This document shows, piece after piece, positions 1 through 9,129 of a stretch of 22,174 nucleotides of DNA; the first letter of the stretch is position 1, and each line of letters starts with the position of its first letter. This DNA is from Mikrocytos mackini (taxonomy: Eukaryota; Endomyxa; Ascetosporea; Mikrocytida; Mikrocytiidae). The stretch spans positions 1-22,174 of the forward strand of contig JASNJN010000968.1 in NCBI GenBank assembly GCA_030180075.1, written 5' to 3'. Under the pieces are notes generated by a model, which was not told where the DNA came from, made no database searches, and saw nothing but the letters and a program-made list of their open reading frames with translations. A program made the translations under genes and the position numbers.

Positions 1-270
1 AACCTCCTATTTGGTAGGGGCTTGAGGGGCCTGAAATTGAAACATGAAATGACCTTTTCCAAAAACGTCACCAAATGATCATAATATTTGGTCTGAACGC
101 TTAATTTTTTGTCGCCAAAAAAACAATAAACTCAAAATTTTTTATATTAGATTCTTAATAAATTAAACGTCTATCATAAAATTACGAAATATGGTAACCT
201 GAAAAAAGGGTTTTGGACAGGATTAAACCACTTGTCCTGTACAAAAGGTTATAGACGGTCTTAAACCCCA
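1..270 (+). mobile_element. decayed Tc1/mariner 3' end, copy 1 (weak)
   Basis: This stretch aligns by eye, in direct orientation, with the 3' end of the Tc1/mariner relic near 1500-1725. Shared pieces include a block around 58-96 (AACGTCACCAAATGATC) against 1514-1552 (ATCGTCACTAAATGAAC), and a block around 197-235 (GGACAGGATTAAACCA) against about 1660-1675 (GAACAGGATAAACCCA). No transposase motif survives inside the window, so the identification depends on the second copy. Similarity is patchy and was judged without an alignment program. Confidence 0.4.
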
Positions 271-298
271 CCCTGATCTCGATCAAGTCTTTGAATGG

Positions 299-1279
299 TC
301 CACAAATTTCCTCCTTTATCCAAAAGTTTATGATTCTTCCTCAAGTTTATGATATTTCCCAGAATTATGTGTTTTCCATAAATTAATACAGTCAACTCCG
401 CTTATAACAAAAAGCTTCGTTATATCCGATCAAAAAATTCGGTTATGCCAAATTAAGGGGTTTGTTAGGAAATGTTTTGGTAATAATAAATAATATATAC
501 GTTAAATATGCATTTCCATAATTTTTATGTGCTGGGAATATTTTAGAGGTCGTAAAATTCAATTTTAATATTCGTTAAAATTTAACTACCCCTATTATAA
601 GTGATAATTTGTTATATCCGAACAAAATTTTAGAGGAAAATGGGCCATTTTTGATGACTTCGTTATATCCGAAGTTGACTATATCAAAAAAAATCATTTC
701 ATGGGTTATTCGAATGAATAAAACGTGCCTTTAACTATTTTAGCAAAATAAACATCTTTTCAAAAATTCAAAAATGTAGTAAAATTCTGATTATCCATAA
801 GTTTTTCGGGGGTTCGAAATACGACAAGAAACGGCTTATTTTATCAAAAAATGTGTGTATTTTACGTTATTTGCGTTGTTTATCTAATATTGTGTTTTTG
901 GTTAAACATGTATTAACCAAAAATCAAATCTCCTAATTTCATTGAATGTTATATTACTAAATTCTATAATCTATATGTCACTAAAACTTATATTTACAAA
1001 TTTTAGATAAACAACGCAAATAACGTAAAATACACACATTCTTGATAAAAATAAGCCGTTTCGTGTCGTATTTCAAAACCTCGAAAAACTTATGGATAAA
1101 TCAGAATTTTTATTACATTTTTGAACATTTGAAAAGAGGTTTATTTTGCTAAAACTAGTAAAAAGTATGTTTTATTCATTCGGATGCCCATAAAATGATT
1201 TATTTTGACATAAATTTGTGGAAAACACATAATTCTGTGAAAATATCAAAAACTTGTGGGTAAAGTACGATTTGTGGGA
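299..1279. repeat. foldback element: long imperfect inverted repeat
   Basis: The left arm (about 299-388 plus 684-886) is the reverse complement of the right arm (about 1004-1279), with a ~117-bp centre (887-1003). The best-matched inner parts include ATTTTACGTTATTTGCG on the left against CGCAAATAACGTAAAAT on the right, and GAATTATGTGTTTTCC in the outer part. The left arm is split by the MITE at 389-681, which explains its greater length. No coding potential is visible. It looks like a non-autonomous foldback element; no target-site duplication was recognised at its edges. Confidence 0.75.
389..681. mobile_element. pogo/Tigger-like MITE (Tc1/mariner superfamily)
   Basis: A 293-bp insertion sits in the left arm of the foldback repeat. 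It starts CAGTCAACTCCGCTTATAAC and ends GTTATATCCGAAGTTGACTA, an imperfect ~20-bp terminal inverted repeat matching at about 17 positions. It is flanked by TA on both sides (387-388 and 682-683), the target duplication of this superfamily. A subterminal motif GTTATATCCGA recurs near 420, 611 and 662 and may be a transposase-binding repeat. There is no coding capacity, so it would have been mobilised in trans. The superfamily assignment rests on the CAGTC start, the TA duplication and the element's size. Confidence 0.75.
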
Positions 1280-1389
1280 AAATAAAGTAAACTCCAAGAA
1301 GCTATTCTCAAAATTTTTTTATAGCAAGACAACACACCTTCATACATATATATATCTAAACGAATTTTGGTGTTTATAAAAGGAAAGAC

Positions 1390-1725
1390 ATAGATTTAAT
1401 AGAATTGCCCCAAACTCCTCAGACCTTAACCCCATAGAGAACATTTGGGGAATTATGATGGGATGTATGTATAAGAATGGAAGAACTCGAAATTGGAAAT
1501 AAAATTGTTCTAAATCGTCACTAAATGAACAGATTATTTTGAAAAGTTTTAAATTTAAATCTTTAGAGAAATTATAAACACCGATGTTTTATAATTGATT
1601 TTAAAACAAATCACACTTAAACCATATAATTATAATATACGTTAACTTGAAAAATGATGTTGAACAGGATAAACCCACTTTTTATCCAAAGGTCACGAAC
1701 TATATCAAACCACCTTGGTCCTTAA
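1390..1725 (+). pseudogene. Tc1/mariner transposase C-terminal relic and 3' end
   Basis: Positions 1408-1455 encode PNSSDLNPIENIWG, the signature around the last catalytic residue of Tc1/mariner DDE transposases (usual form SPDLNPIENxW). The preceding LIELP is one frame away. A second shift follows MYKNG, after which EELEIGNKIVLNRH continues in another frame, with in-frame stops further on. The gene is therefore a decayed C-terminal fragment; the N-terminal DNA-binding part and the first two catalytic residues are not here, and the foldback repeat lies just upstream. The AT-rich tail to about 1725 resembles positions 100-270 and is probably the element's 3' end. Confidence 0.8.
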
Positions 1726-1795
1726 CCTACGCATAGTAGTCAGGGTTGCGTTTATGACAGGCATAAACCCTTTATGACATGACATGGGTTTTAAC

Positions 1796-2173
1796 CAGGC
1801 ATGAGCGTACCCGACCCGCCCGCCCGAACCCGACCCGATCGGGTCGGGTTCGGGCGGAAGAAGGTCCAAAAATCGCCAAAAATTCTCAACAAATCACGAA
1901 AGACCAAAATTATGAACAATATCGCCTTTTAAACTTGCAAAACTCATTTAAATATTTAGATAAGTGAAATAAACTATATTTGGAGGGATAATTCTATTTT
2001 GCTGTAATCTAAAAGTTGATTTACCAACTTTTATAACACTATTTTGATCAATAATTTTCAGAAATTCAAAAATTTTACTACCAAAATGATTTTGATTTTC
2101 GACCCGAGCCCGCCCGACCCGTTTCGGGTCGGTTCGGGTCGGGTCCGGAAATCGTCGAAAATGCTCATGTCTG
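1796..2173. mobile_element. hAT-type MITE, copy A
   Basis: A 378-bp element with ends CAGGCATGAGCG (left) and TGCTCATGTCTG (right), imperfect terminal inverted repeats. A GC-rich perfect palindrome lies 24 bases inside the left end, and a second, imperfect GC-rich hairpin (about 2101-2148) precedes the right end. The interior is AT-rich and non-coding; the short open frames in it result from the stop-free CCCGA/TCGGG repeats. It shares ends and both GC-rich blocks with the copy at 9801-10168, including AAAAATTCTCAACAAATC after the first palindrome. The flanking octamers (GTTTTAAC and ATTGAAGA) do not match, so the target duplication is lost or was never there. Confidence 0.85.
1820..1857. repeat. 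38-bp perfect GC palindrome of MITE A
   Basis: The left half is CCGCCCGAACCCGACCCGA and the right half is its exact reverse complement, with no spacer. It consists of CCCGA units and is identical to the palindrome in MITE B. It could extrude as a cruciform, or serve as clustered subterminal binding sites for an hAT transposase; both roles are inference. Confidence 0.95.
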
Positions 2174-2443
2174 ATTGAAGATTACACAAAACCAAATTAA
2201 AAACAAATTTCTCAACAAAGGGGACTCTACAACACAAAATAAAGCCCGAGAAACTTTTCATAATACAGATATATTAAACATTACTTCTTTAAAAACAGGT
2301 AGAAACATCCTCAAAAATGATTTTTTCAGTAGTTACAAATTAAATTGAATTCTTTATCACGGCAAAATGAACAAATCTGTCATATATCTGAATTAAACAA
2401 TTAAATTACAAATCAATTGATCTTTATAACATTGGTCGCCTCT

Positions 2444-2480
2444 CTTTATAAATTTCTTCCGAAAATTTTAAAATTTTAAT
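2444..2480 (+). promoter_or_regulatory. probable core promoter of the WD40 gene
   Basis: A TATA-like CTTTATAAATTT lies at 2444-2455, followed by an AAAATTTTAAAATTTTAA tract at about 2462-2479, ending some 17 bases before the ATG at 2497. The same A4T4-type tract lies just before the likely starts of both MULE transposases and the hAT gene in this window, suggesting a shared core-promoter or initiator element. The rest of 2174-2443 is AT-rich with nothing recognisable. Confidence 0.45.
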
Positions 2481-2496
2481 TTCACTCTATTCACAC

Positions 2497-4533
2497 ATGG
2501 CATTGCAAATCGACCAAGAGAACTTGTTAACCCGAGTCCCACACACCCTAAACTACAAAGCATCCTTTACTAAAATTCACATCGACGGAAAGAACTTTTT
2601 AGTTTGGTTTAGTGGTTCTACGCTTATACGCTACTGTCTTGACGCTGGCAGAGTAGATCTCACTGCAAATTTAATAATAAGTCCCGTTGGTGTTTACTAC
2701 AACCCAAACTCACGCCTTCTTCTCGTGACAGATGCTCTGGGCAGTTTTTACGTCGTTACGCCCTCTTTCGACGTTATCTACACTGCAAACAGAAACGACG
2801 AAGACGTACAAAACGGTATAATAGACAAAACAGGAAACTTTGTGATTCTGTACGCTTTTAGTGGACGTAACAACCTCGCAGTGCTTAACATCCATGACAA
2901 CAGTGTTCAACCATCCCCGACCAAAATCACAGCCGGGGTTGTCGCAATGGAACACTTAACGGATGACTGTCTCCTCGCCATAGACCTCAAAAACACAGTC
3001 TTTTTGGCCAACATGACGTCCGGAGAGACGTACGCTGAGCTGGAGGTCGGTATAGTCCCTCAGTGTTTTACAATTACACATCGTTCAGAGGACGAAATAC
3101 GAATAGTCATCCCGAACAACTTCAATGAGCTCATAACGCTTATAATCACCAAAAAGATGGTCACAGTTGACGGAAGGACTCAGAACAAGTACGAACTCGC
3201 TAAAGGAGAAGTCATCAAGACAACTGTGAAAAGGGTGTACGATGTTGCCGTCGTCAGTGGCTTTAATACAAAGGAAGTTAAACTCGCTATTTGTGGGCTC
3301 TCTCCAAATATAGAAGTAATAGACATGGCCACCAAAGAAAGTACTCTATTAACTCCTTACAAAACATTAGGTTATGATTTGGAGGGCTCTGAATTGAGTC
3401 ATACAGATAGATTGTTCGGTCTCACTGTATACAATAATAAATTGTATGCGGTGAATAGAGACGGTGAGTTCTTTGTCTATAAAGACATAAGCAATAAAAG
3501 TAACTTAAACAGTAGAGAAAACGTAAATGTCATTAAAGCGTTTGGAGGAAATAATGTGGGTATGACAAACATAAGGTACAAAGACTCTATTATGAGTTTG
3601 AGCAACGAAGAAGTGTTGATTCAGTCTAAAGAAGAAAATAGAAGTTTTTCATTCAAAACTGCTCTAAACAATATAAGCCTGTCTAACTTACAAAGAGTAG
3701 ACACAGAGGGTGTTGTGTTGATAGGCTCTGGAATGGGGAGCTTAACACTGTTCAAACTTAACGTCCCCGCGTACGAACAGTTAGACTCCACCAAAGCTAT
3801 TCAGGATCAGTTTGTTGACGCAGAAGTGTTGTTCAATCAAAACAACTTAGACGTCTACAAAATATGTCTAAGCTACAGTAGAGAAGAAAACACACAATTT
3901 AGTACAAAGGCGTTAGTACTGGCTCGTAACAAAGAGGAAATGAGAAGCCCTTACTACTTATTCCTTTTAGACATACAAACCAAACAAATAACGAATTTAT
4001 ACACAAAGAACTATAAGAAAGACGGTATAAGTTACTTAAAGTATTCCACAGAGGCAAAGTGTTTCGTAGTAGGTTTTGAACACGGTGCAGTAGACTTAAT
4101 CAAGAACGACGATCTGTGCACACAAAAAGGCGTTACAAAAGTTGAGTCTTTGAAGAACAGATCAGAAGCTGTTATGGCTGTTAGCTTTAATGAAGAAGGA
4201 ACCAAAATTGCGGTTGTGAACTCCACGTTCATTACTCTTTGGATTACAAAGGATGGTAAGTGGGTTGGAAGGCCAAGGCCAGCCAAGTCACACATGATAG
4301 CTATTTGCGACATGGAGTGGTTAGGAGAAAATTTGGCTGTGTTTAGCAAAGATGGAAAGTTTGAGTTTTGGAAGAACTACGGAAAAGTTGTGGGAATGAA
4401 CAAAGCACAGTTTAGTGATGTTCATATGGGAATAACAAAAGTGGAAAGAATGCTTGGAAGTAAAGAAAAAGAGTTCTTGGTTGTTAGTTCGTCGAATACA
4501 GGGTTTAGAATGACACTTAAAGAAACACAGTAA
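2497..4533 (+). CDS. WD40-like beta-propeller protein, 678 residues
   Basis: A single uninterrupted exon with markedly higher GC than its surroundings, ATG to TAA, giving 678 residues. Repeating blade-like segments of beta-strand character run along the whole protein. The clearest WD-type blades are near the C-terminus: SFNEEGTKIAVVNSTFITLW (about 562-581), then MEWLGENLAVFSKDGKFEFW (about 606-625). No signal peptide or membrane segment is apparent. The size and the pair of C-terminal blades are compatible with the WDR75/Utp17 (Nan1) type of ribosome-biogenesis propeller, but that is a guess from general appearance; only the propeller fold is supported. The ATG follows an AAAATTTT tract closely, which supports the start. 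It is convergent with the BAR-like gene and probably a host gene, since it is intact and its base composition differs from the mobile DNA around it. Confidence 0.93.
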   Translation: MALQIDQENLLTRVPHTLNYKASFTKIHIDGKNFLVWFSGSTLIRYCLDAGRVDLTANLIISPVGVYYNPNSRLLLVTDALGSFYVVTPSFDVIYTANRNDEDVQNGIIDKTGNFVILYAFSGRNNLAVLNIHDNSVQPSPTKITAGVVAMEHLTDDCLLAIDLKNTVFLANMTSGETYAELEVGIVPQCFTITHRSEDEIRIVIPNNFNELITLIITKKMVTVDGRTQNKYELAKGEVIKTTVKRVYDVAVVSGFNTKEVKLAICGLSPNIEVIDMATKESTLLTPYKTLGYDLEGSELSHTDRLFGLTVYNNKLYAVNRDGEFFVYKDISNKSNLNSRENVNVIKAFGGNNVGMTNIRYKDSIMSLSNEEVLIQSKEENRSFSFKTALNNISLSNLQRVDTEGVVLIGSGMGSLTLFKLNVPAYEQLDSTKAIQDQFVDAEVLFNQNNLDVYKICLSYSREENTQFSTKALVLARNKEEMRSPYYLFLLDIQTKQITNLYTKNYKKDGISYLKYSTEAKCFVVGFEHGAVDLIKNDDLCTQKGVTKVESLKNRSEAVMAVSFNEEGTKIAVVNSTFITLWITKDGKWVGRPRPAKSHMIAICDMEWLGENLAVFSKDGKFEFWKNYGKVVGMNKAQFSDVHMGITKVERMLGSKEKEFLVVSSSNTGFRMTLKETQ

Positions 4534-4902
4534 TAAATAAGTAAAAGAGTATGTCTAAAAGAAGATCGCTTTTCAGATTTTTATAAATTGTGTGGAAGAT
4601 TATATAAACATTATTTGAACAATAATTCGAATTTATGAAACAAAATGATTAATAAAGTTCGTCAAATCAATAAATATACAATTTAAATGAATTATAAATA
4701 TTTTATTAAAAATTCTATAAACAAAAAGAAGTTATAGCTTTATAATTCCCAATTCTAAATGTATTATTGTTATTTTTCATAAACTTGAACTTTTAACAAT
4801 CAAATTAACCTCAAATAAACGCCAAACAAATAACAATAAATAAAATCCAACAATTTTTATTTTTAAAAACTTCTTTACATAAATAATTAGTTACACCAAG
4901 TA
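4534..4902. other. convergent intergenic spacer
   Basis: A 369-bp very AT-rich spacer between the 3' ends of the WD40 gene and the BAR-like gene. It must hold both transcripts' 3' ends; AATAAA-like strings are common but cannot be assigned. No open frame, RNA gene or repeat was recognised. Confidence 0.6.
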
Positions 4903-5474
4903 TTAATTTAATATCTGATTTACAACTTTTACAAATTCATCAAAGCTAGGTTTCACTTGTTCCCCATAATTTAGTTCAGCTTCAACTTTAAGTAGCCCCA
5001 AATATTCTTCGGCTTTCTTAATTTCTATTTCATTTAGTCCATTACTGTTATTTTTCTTCAGTTTCCCCAATTCTCGTACTTTACAATCGTATTTTCCCTT
5101 AGTTTCCTTTCGGAACTTCAACACGTTATCATACAGCCGCGTAGTGTTTTGTTGAAGCATCATTATGTTCCGAGAAATCTCCCTGAGCTTCAGTTCGGTG
5201 TTGGTGTGCTCAGGTAAGTTGAACAAATCGGATTGTGAACAAGAGAACATGTTCATTTTATCTTTGAACTCTCGAAGGTTCATGTTAGCCTCTAAAAACT
5301 TCCCTGAAAGCTTGCTAATGCAACTTTTGATCTTGCAAAGTGAGTCCAAGTAGTTTTTAGTTTGGAAAAAATCTGTTTGACGTTCTGGTCATATAATGAG
5401 TCGTCAATTGGGTCTAGTTTGTTTGATATGGCCTTCTTGGCGGATGTGAATGAGTTACTGATTTTTCTGAACAT
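4903..5474 (-). pseudogene. BAR-domain-like protein gene with one frameshift
   Basis: The first frame (5474 to 5292) begins MFRKISNSFTSAKKAIS and includes DPIDDSLYDQNVKQIF. The continuing frame, open from about 5380 down to the stop at 4903, includes KNYLDSLCKIKSCISKL and ends VVNQILN. Together they give about 190 residues of charged, heptad-rich helix, with the opening 'basic/amphipathic segment, acidic turn, long helices' typical of small BAR-type membrane-curvature proteins. The two frames are joined if one extra T is present in the T6 run (A6 on the + strand at about 5369-5374). The rest of the gene is clean, so this may be a sequencing undercall, a recent null allele or slippage. No intron with plausible borders explains it. 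The BAR assignment rests on helix pattern and size only. Confidence 0.65.
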
Positions 5475-6643
5475 ACACAGAGAATGTAGAGCCCTTTGAA
5501 CTTTTTGGAATTAAAAAGAATTTTTGTATGATTAGAATAATTGACGCTATAGAACTCTGATTCTTTTGATAATTGACTGTGATAAGTCTATTATGGCTGT
5601 TAAAAATTGTGTTGTCCAAGGGGTATGAGAAATAAATCGTAAAATTGTAACATGAAACCGAAATTGGCGTTTTATTCATCTTCAAAAGATTAAAGTTAAT
5701 AAATGAACCATTTTCGGTCGGTATTTAGTTCAGGTATAATATTTAAGGTCTTATTATAAAGATTACGACTAAACGAACATTTTTTATGGTTTAACAGGTT
5801 ATCTGTTTCGTGTACTTTTTACAGTACACGCATATACTCAAGTTATCTGTTTTGTGTACTTTATATAGGGATGAATGAAATATGCTCATAACTAGAAAGA
5901 CATATTTTCCCTACCAATATGTGGAAATAATATCCCAATAAACATGAAAATATGCGCAAAATGACGAAATATCTGCTACTTTGAAACGTTCTACCCGATA
6001 CACTGTTAATGCCGAACGTTCTACGGCTTTTTATAACTCGTGCTATCTCCCTGAGTATACAATTTTACCCCCAAAGCTTAATAGTATTGATTCCCCATGC
6101 CCGGTCAATGTTGAACGTCCTCAAAGTGATATAGAGTCACAATAAACTCTGAAGGTCAGTTGGTTTTGTCCCAAAATGCCTTGGAAAGGCTAAGATTAGA
6201 GTAACTAGGAAAGCTGAATTCTCATTGTATATTTTGGAACTAAAATCTCAATATTTTATTTACCCAAGAGAATCCTTGATTATATCATCCATACAAAATA
6301 TCATACAAAATCTACTGATATGTCTATTCCCAACTATAAAACACGGATAGTGGATTTTAAATATAAATAAACCATGGGGAAACATTTTAACAATAGAGTT
6401 CTATTAAATAATGGGGATAAACACAAGTCCTGATGATTCGAAAAATATTCGTAATTTGTCAAACATTAAAATATTGCCCGTATAGAGAACTTTATAAAAC
6501 AATGTATAAGCGATTGATTTGGGGTACATAGCATATTTTGTAGGAAGTAACAATTTTTTTTGAGGTTTTAAAATTTAGTTTTTTTTAACATAAACTAATA
6601 ATTATATTGTTATATCAAGTATCTTGGGTTTAATTTTATAAAT
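5475..6643. other. intergenic region upstream of the BAR and MULE1 genes
   Basis: A 1.17-kb AT-rich region between divergent genes, holding the upstream sequence of the BAR-like gene and probably the 5' end of the MULE1 element. A direct repeat and hairpin occur at 5798-5862. Loosely similar GAACGTTCTAC/GAACGTCCTC strings occur near 5986, 6015 and 6112. No gene is supported. No terminal inverted repeat for MULE1 could be matched between here and the region after 9129. Confidence 0.5.
5798..5862. repeat. direct repeat with embedded hairpin
   Basis: GTTATCTGTTTCGTGTACTT (5798-5817) recurs as GTTATCTGTTTTGTGTACTT (5842-5861), 44 bases apart with one mismatch. The first copy overlaps a hairpin: CGTGTACT (5809-5816), a 6-base loop, then AGTACACG (5823-5830). 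It lies between divergent genes, so a regulatory role is possible but unproven. Confidence 0.6.
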
Positions 6644-9129
6644 ATGGACCTTGTTGTTATTCTTATTATTTTTTTAAAAATTTTAAATTCTTCTAAAATG
6701 TGTTCAGATCAAGAACTTTTCTCCAGCGAAACGGCAACACAGGAAACGCATACTCGCCATTTATGTGAGCAATGCAACAAACTATACTCGTCAAATCAAT
6801 CATTAAAGAATCATAAAAGTCTAAAACACCCAAGTAAAAGAAATATGTTAACATGTACTTTTTGTTCATACACATCTAAGTTACGGCTTGTCTTAGTGAA
6901 TCACATTATAAGAAAACATCCTAAACAACACAGTTATTTTATTTTATCATCGTCTAATAATAAGGAAATTTTAGAAAAAATAGAAGAAATTTCGAACGAT
7001 GGTGAATATAGTTTTGTGAAAACGACCGGAAATAAGTTGACCAAAGTAGGGAAAACACTTTATTTTAATTGTAATATGATTAATAAAGGGATGAAGTGCG
7101 AAAGTTTTATTCAGGTTATTTATAAAAAAACGAAAACAATTTTGATTCATAACAATACTCATAATCATACACCTCAAATTGAAAAGATTAGACTTCCCAG
7201 AAAATTTAAAAATCAACTACGCAGAGAAATAATGTCAGGGAGAGGGATTAAAGAAATACACAGCGAACTAATTCAAAATGTCGACCTTGAAAACATTACA
7301 CGTGCTAATATAATAACTCGAAACTACCTTAGATACTTACGAGTTTCAAATATTAAACTTACAAGATTTTTCAACAAGGACGATGACAACACACAAGCAT
7401 ATCTCCAACACTACAAAGATAATTCTTCAATAAAGCACTATATCTATAAACGCAAAGGCACGGCGGTTATAGGATATCCTAAAATTACTGACCACTTTAT
7501 AATGTCATTCCAAACTAAGAACCAGTACATGTCATTTCGACAGGAGGAGTCTCGATACATAATGATGGACTCGACACACGCCACCAATGTATACAACTAT
7601 CCTCTCATTACTTTTGCAATTCTAACCAAAAGCCAGCGATTTTTACCCGTTTTGACAATCATCACTGACAGTGATTCAGAGAAGGTTGTTGAGTATGTCT
7701 TAGATAGCTTCCATTTGCAGGGTCTACTACCAGATACACCGCTAATGATGATGAGTGACATGTCACAAGTCTATTATAATAGCTGGCGCAAGGTTGTAAA
7801 TTCGACAATTAAATGGCTATATTGTATGTACCACGTTAAAACCGCGGTCATTAAAAACATATATCAGAAGGTGAAAGACAAAGAATTGGCCGAAAAAATA
7901 AAACATAAATTCAAAAAAATTACTAAAACAACTGACAAAAAACTATTCAATAAAAATACGGGGCCTTTAGACTTTTTATTCAAGAAAACCACCAATTGTT
8001 TTCTGAGTATTTTACATGTTATTATCACAACCATTTAGAGAGGTGGTCATTACAACAGCGACTTGATAGCGAATTAAATACAAATATGTTTTTGGAAAGT
8101 TTCCATAACATATTAAAGAACGAATATTTAAATGGCAAATCTAATCATCGGCTTGACGATATTCTACAACAACTTATGAAATATGACAATAAGAATATGC
8201 TAAACAACTATCTTTCTACAAAATACGAAAACAAAGAATTCATGGGATACAGACAAAAGATCGCCTATAAAAAACACGATGCGGGCTTGAAGTTAGATAA
8301 ACTTAAGTTTAAGAAGCGAGGAGAAAGGATCTACTACCGTAAGTACGTTGTGACTAAAGGAAGCTGTACAGAAAGCTGTGATGGTTGTGTTAAACTTTGT
8401 AAGAGGTGTAGTATCTGCAAAGACCGATATCAATGTAGTTGTGCTTCGTACTTAATAAGGAAAGAACTTTGTAAGCACATACACGCCGCAAATCTGAAAT
8501 TCTTTAAAACGCACCCTTCTGCAAATATTTCTTTGGGACGTAACACAACACCTAATATTACTAACAAAACAAACACCTCAGTTACACAGGAATTGCATTC
8601 TTCGAAGAGTGTTGAGAAACACCCTAAAATGACACAGAAATCTCTATTAATTTCCAAAAATGTTACTCATACGATTGCACACAATGAAATCGTGACGGGA
8701 CTGATCGATGAGTGTATTCCAAACTGCAAGCCATTTAAGAACAGAACAGAGCATTTCAATGAAGAAATCAATCAGGAACATTGTCAAGAAACATGTGGAT
8801 CGGATACAGTTAACCAGGATTCAGATCATAAAGATGAGGAACAAAGTTATTCAAAATTACCAAATTATGAAGGAGTTGGTAAACAAAGTACACATGATAA
8901 ACAAATTGACAAAATCATGAAAAATTTTAATGTTATATTAACAAAAATAAAAGAAAGTGATTCATTATGGTTTATTAACAAAGTAGAACAACTATCTAAT
9001 TTCATGGTAGACATTTGTGATGACAACAATCCTAGCTCCTTTGGAATAGCTCATGTGAAAGACCCAAATATGAATAGAAAGCAAGAACATCAACGTGAAA
9101 GAAGAAGAAAAGGAAGAAAAAACGAATGA
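6644..9129 (+). pseudogene. MULE-family transposase with one frameshift (MULE1)
   Basis: A DNA transposase of the Mutator-like (MULE) superfamily, about 828 codons across two frames. Domains in order: two C2H2 fingers (CEQCNKLYSSNQSLKNHKSLKH and CTFCSYTSKLRLVLVNHIIRKH, each C-x2-C-x12-H-x4-H); a FLYWCH/WRKY-GCM1-like zinc cluster (C...C...HNHTP); the DDE core with D309 (MMDSTH), D372 (MMMSDMSQ), a CxxH (CMYH) and the E of NMFLESFHN; then a SWIM finger CSC-x9-CKH. The first frame stops at 8038; the second, open from about 7996, starts within FSEYFTCYYH. One extra T in the short T run near 7998-8002 would join them. The real start is probably M19 (6698), right after an AAAATTTTAAA tract. Its closest relative here is the transposase at 16686-19163, of nearly equal length. 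The triad is intact, so apart from the frameshift it looks functional. Confidence 0.88.
6671..6690 (+). promoter_or_regulatory. A/T tract before the MULE1 internal start
   Basis: TTTTTAAAAATTTTAAATTC lies 7 bases before the ATG at 6698. The same kind of tract precedes the WD40, MULE2 and hAT starts. It favours 6698 over 6644 as the true start, because translating the tract gives an unlikely hydrophobic leader. Confidence 0.4.

Noticed and set aside
805-830. GGTTCGAAATAC resembling a tRNA T-loop/B box
   Set aside because: The closing CC is absent and no acceptor, D or anticodon arms fit; it lies in the foldback arm.
1779-2261. Two Arg/Pro-rich open frames (62 and 67 codons) over MITE A
   Set aside because: They exist because the CCCGA/TCGGG repeats lack stops in both strands; they cross the element ends and resemble no protein.
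2710-2955. Open frames antisense to the WD40 gene (also 4032-4349)
   Set aside because: They are shadows of a well-supported coding sequence on the other strand.
5455-5685. 76-codon minus-strand frame upstream of the BAR gene
   Set aside because: Out of frame with the BAR start, low-complexity and without recognisable features; probably upstream untranslated sequence.
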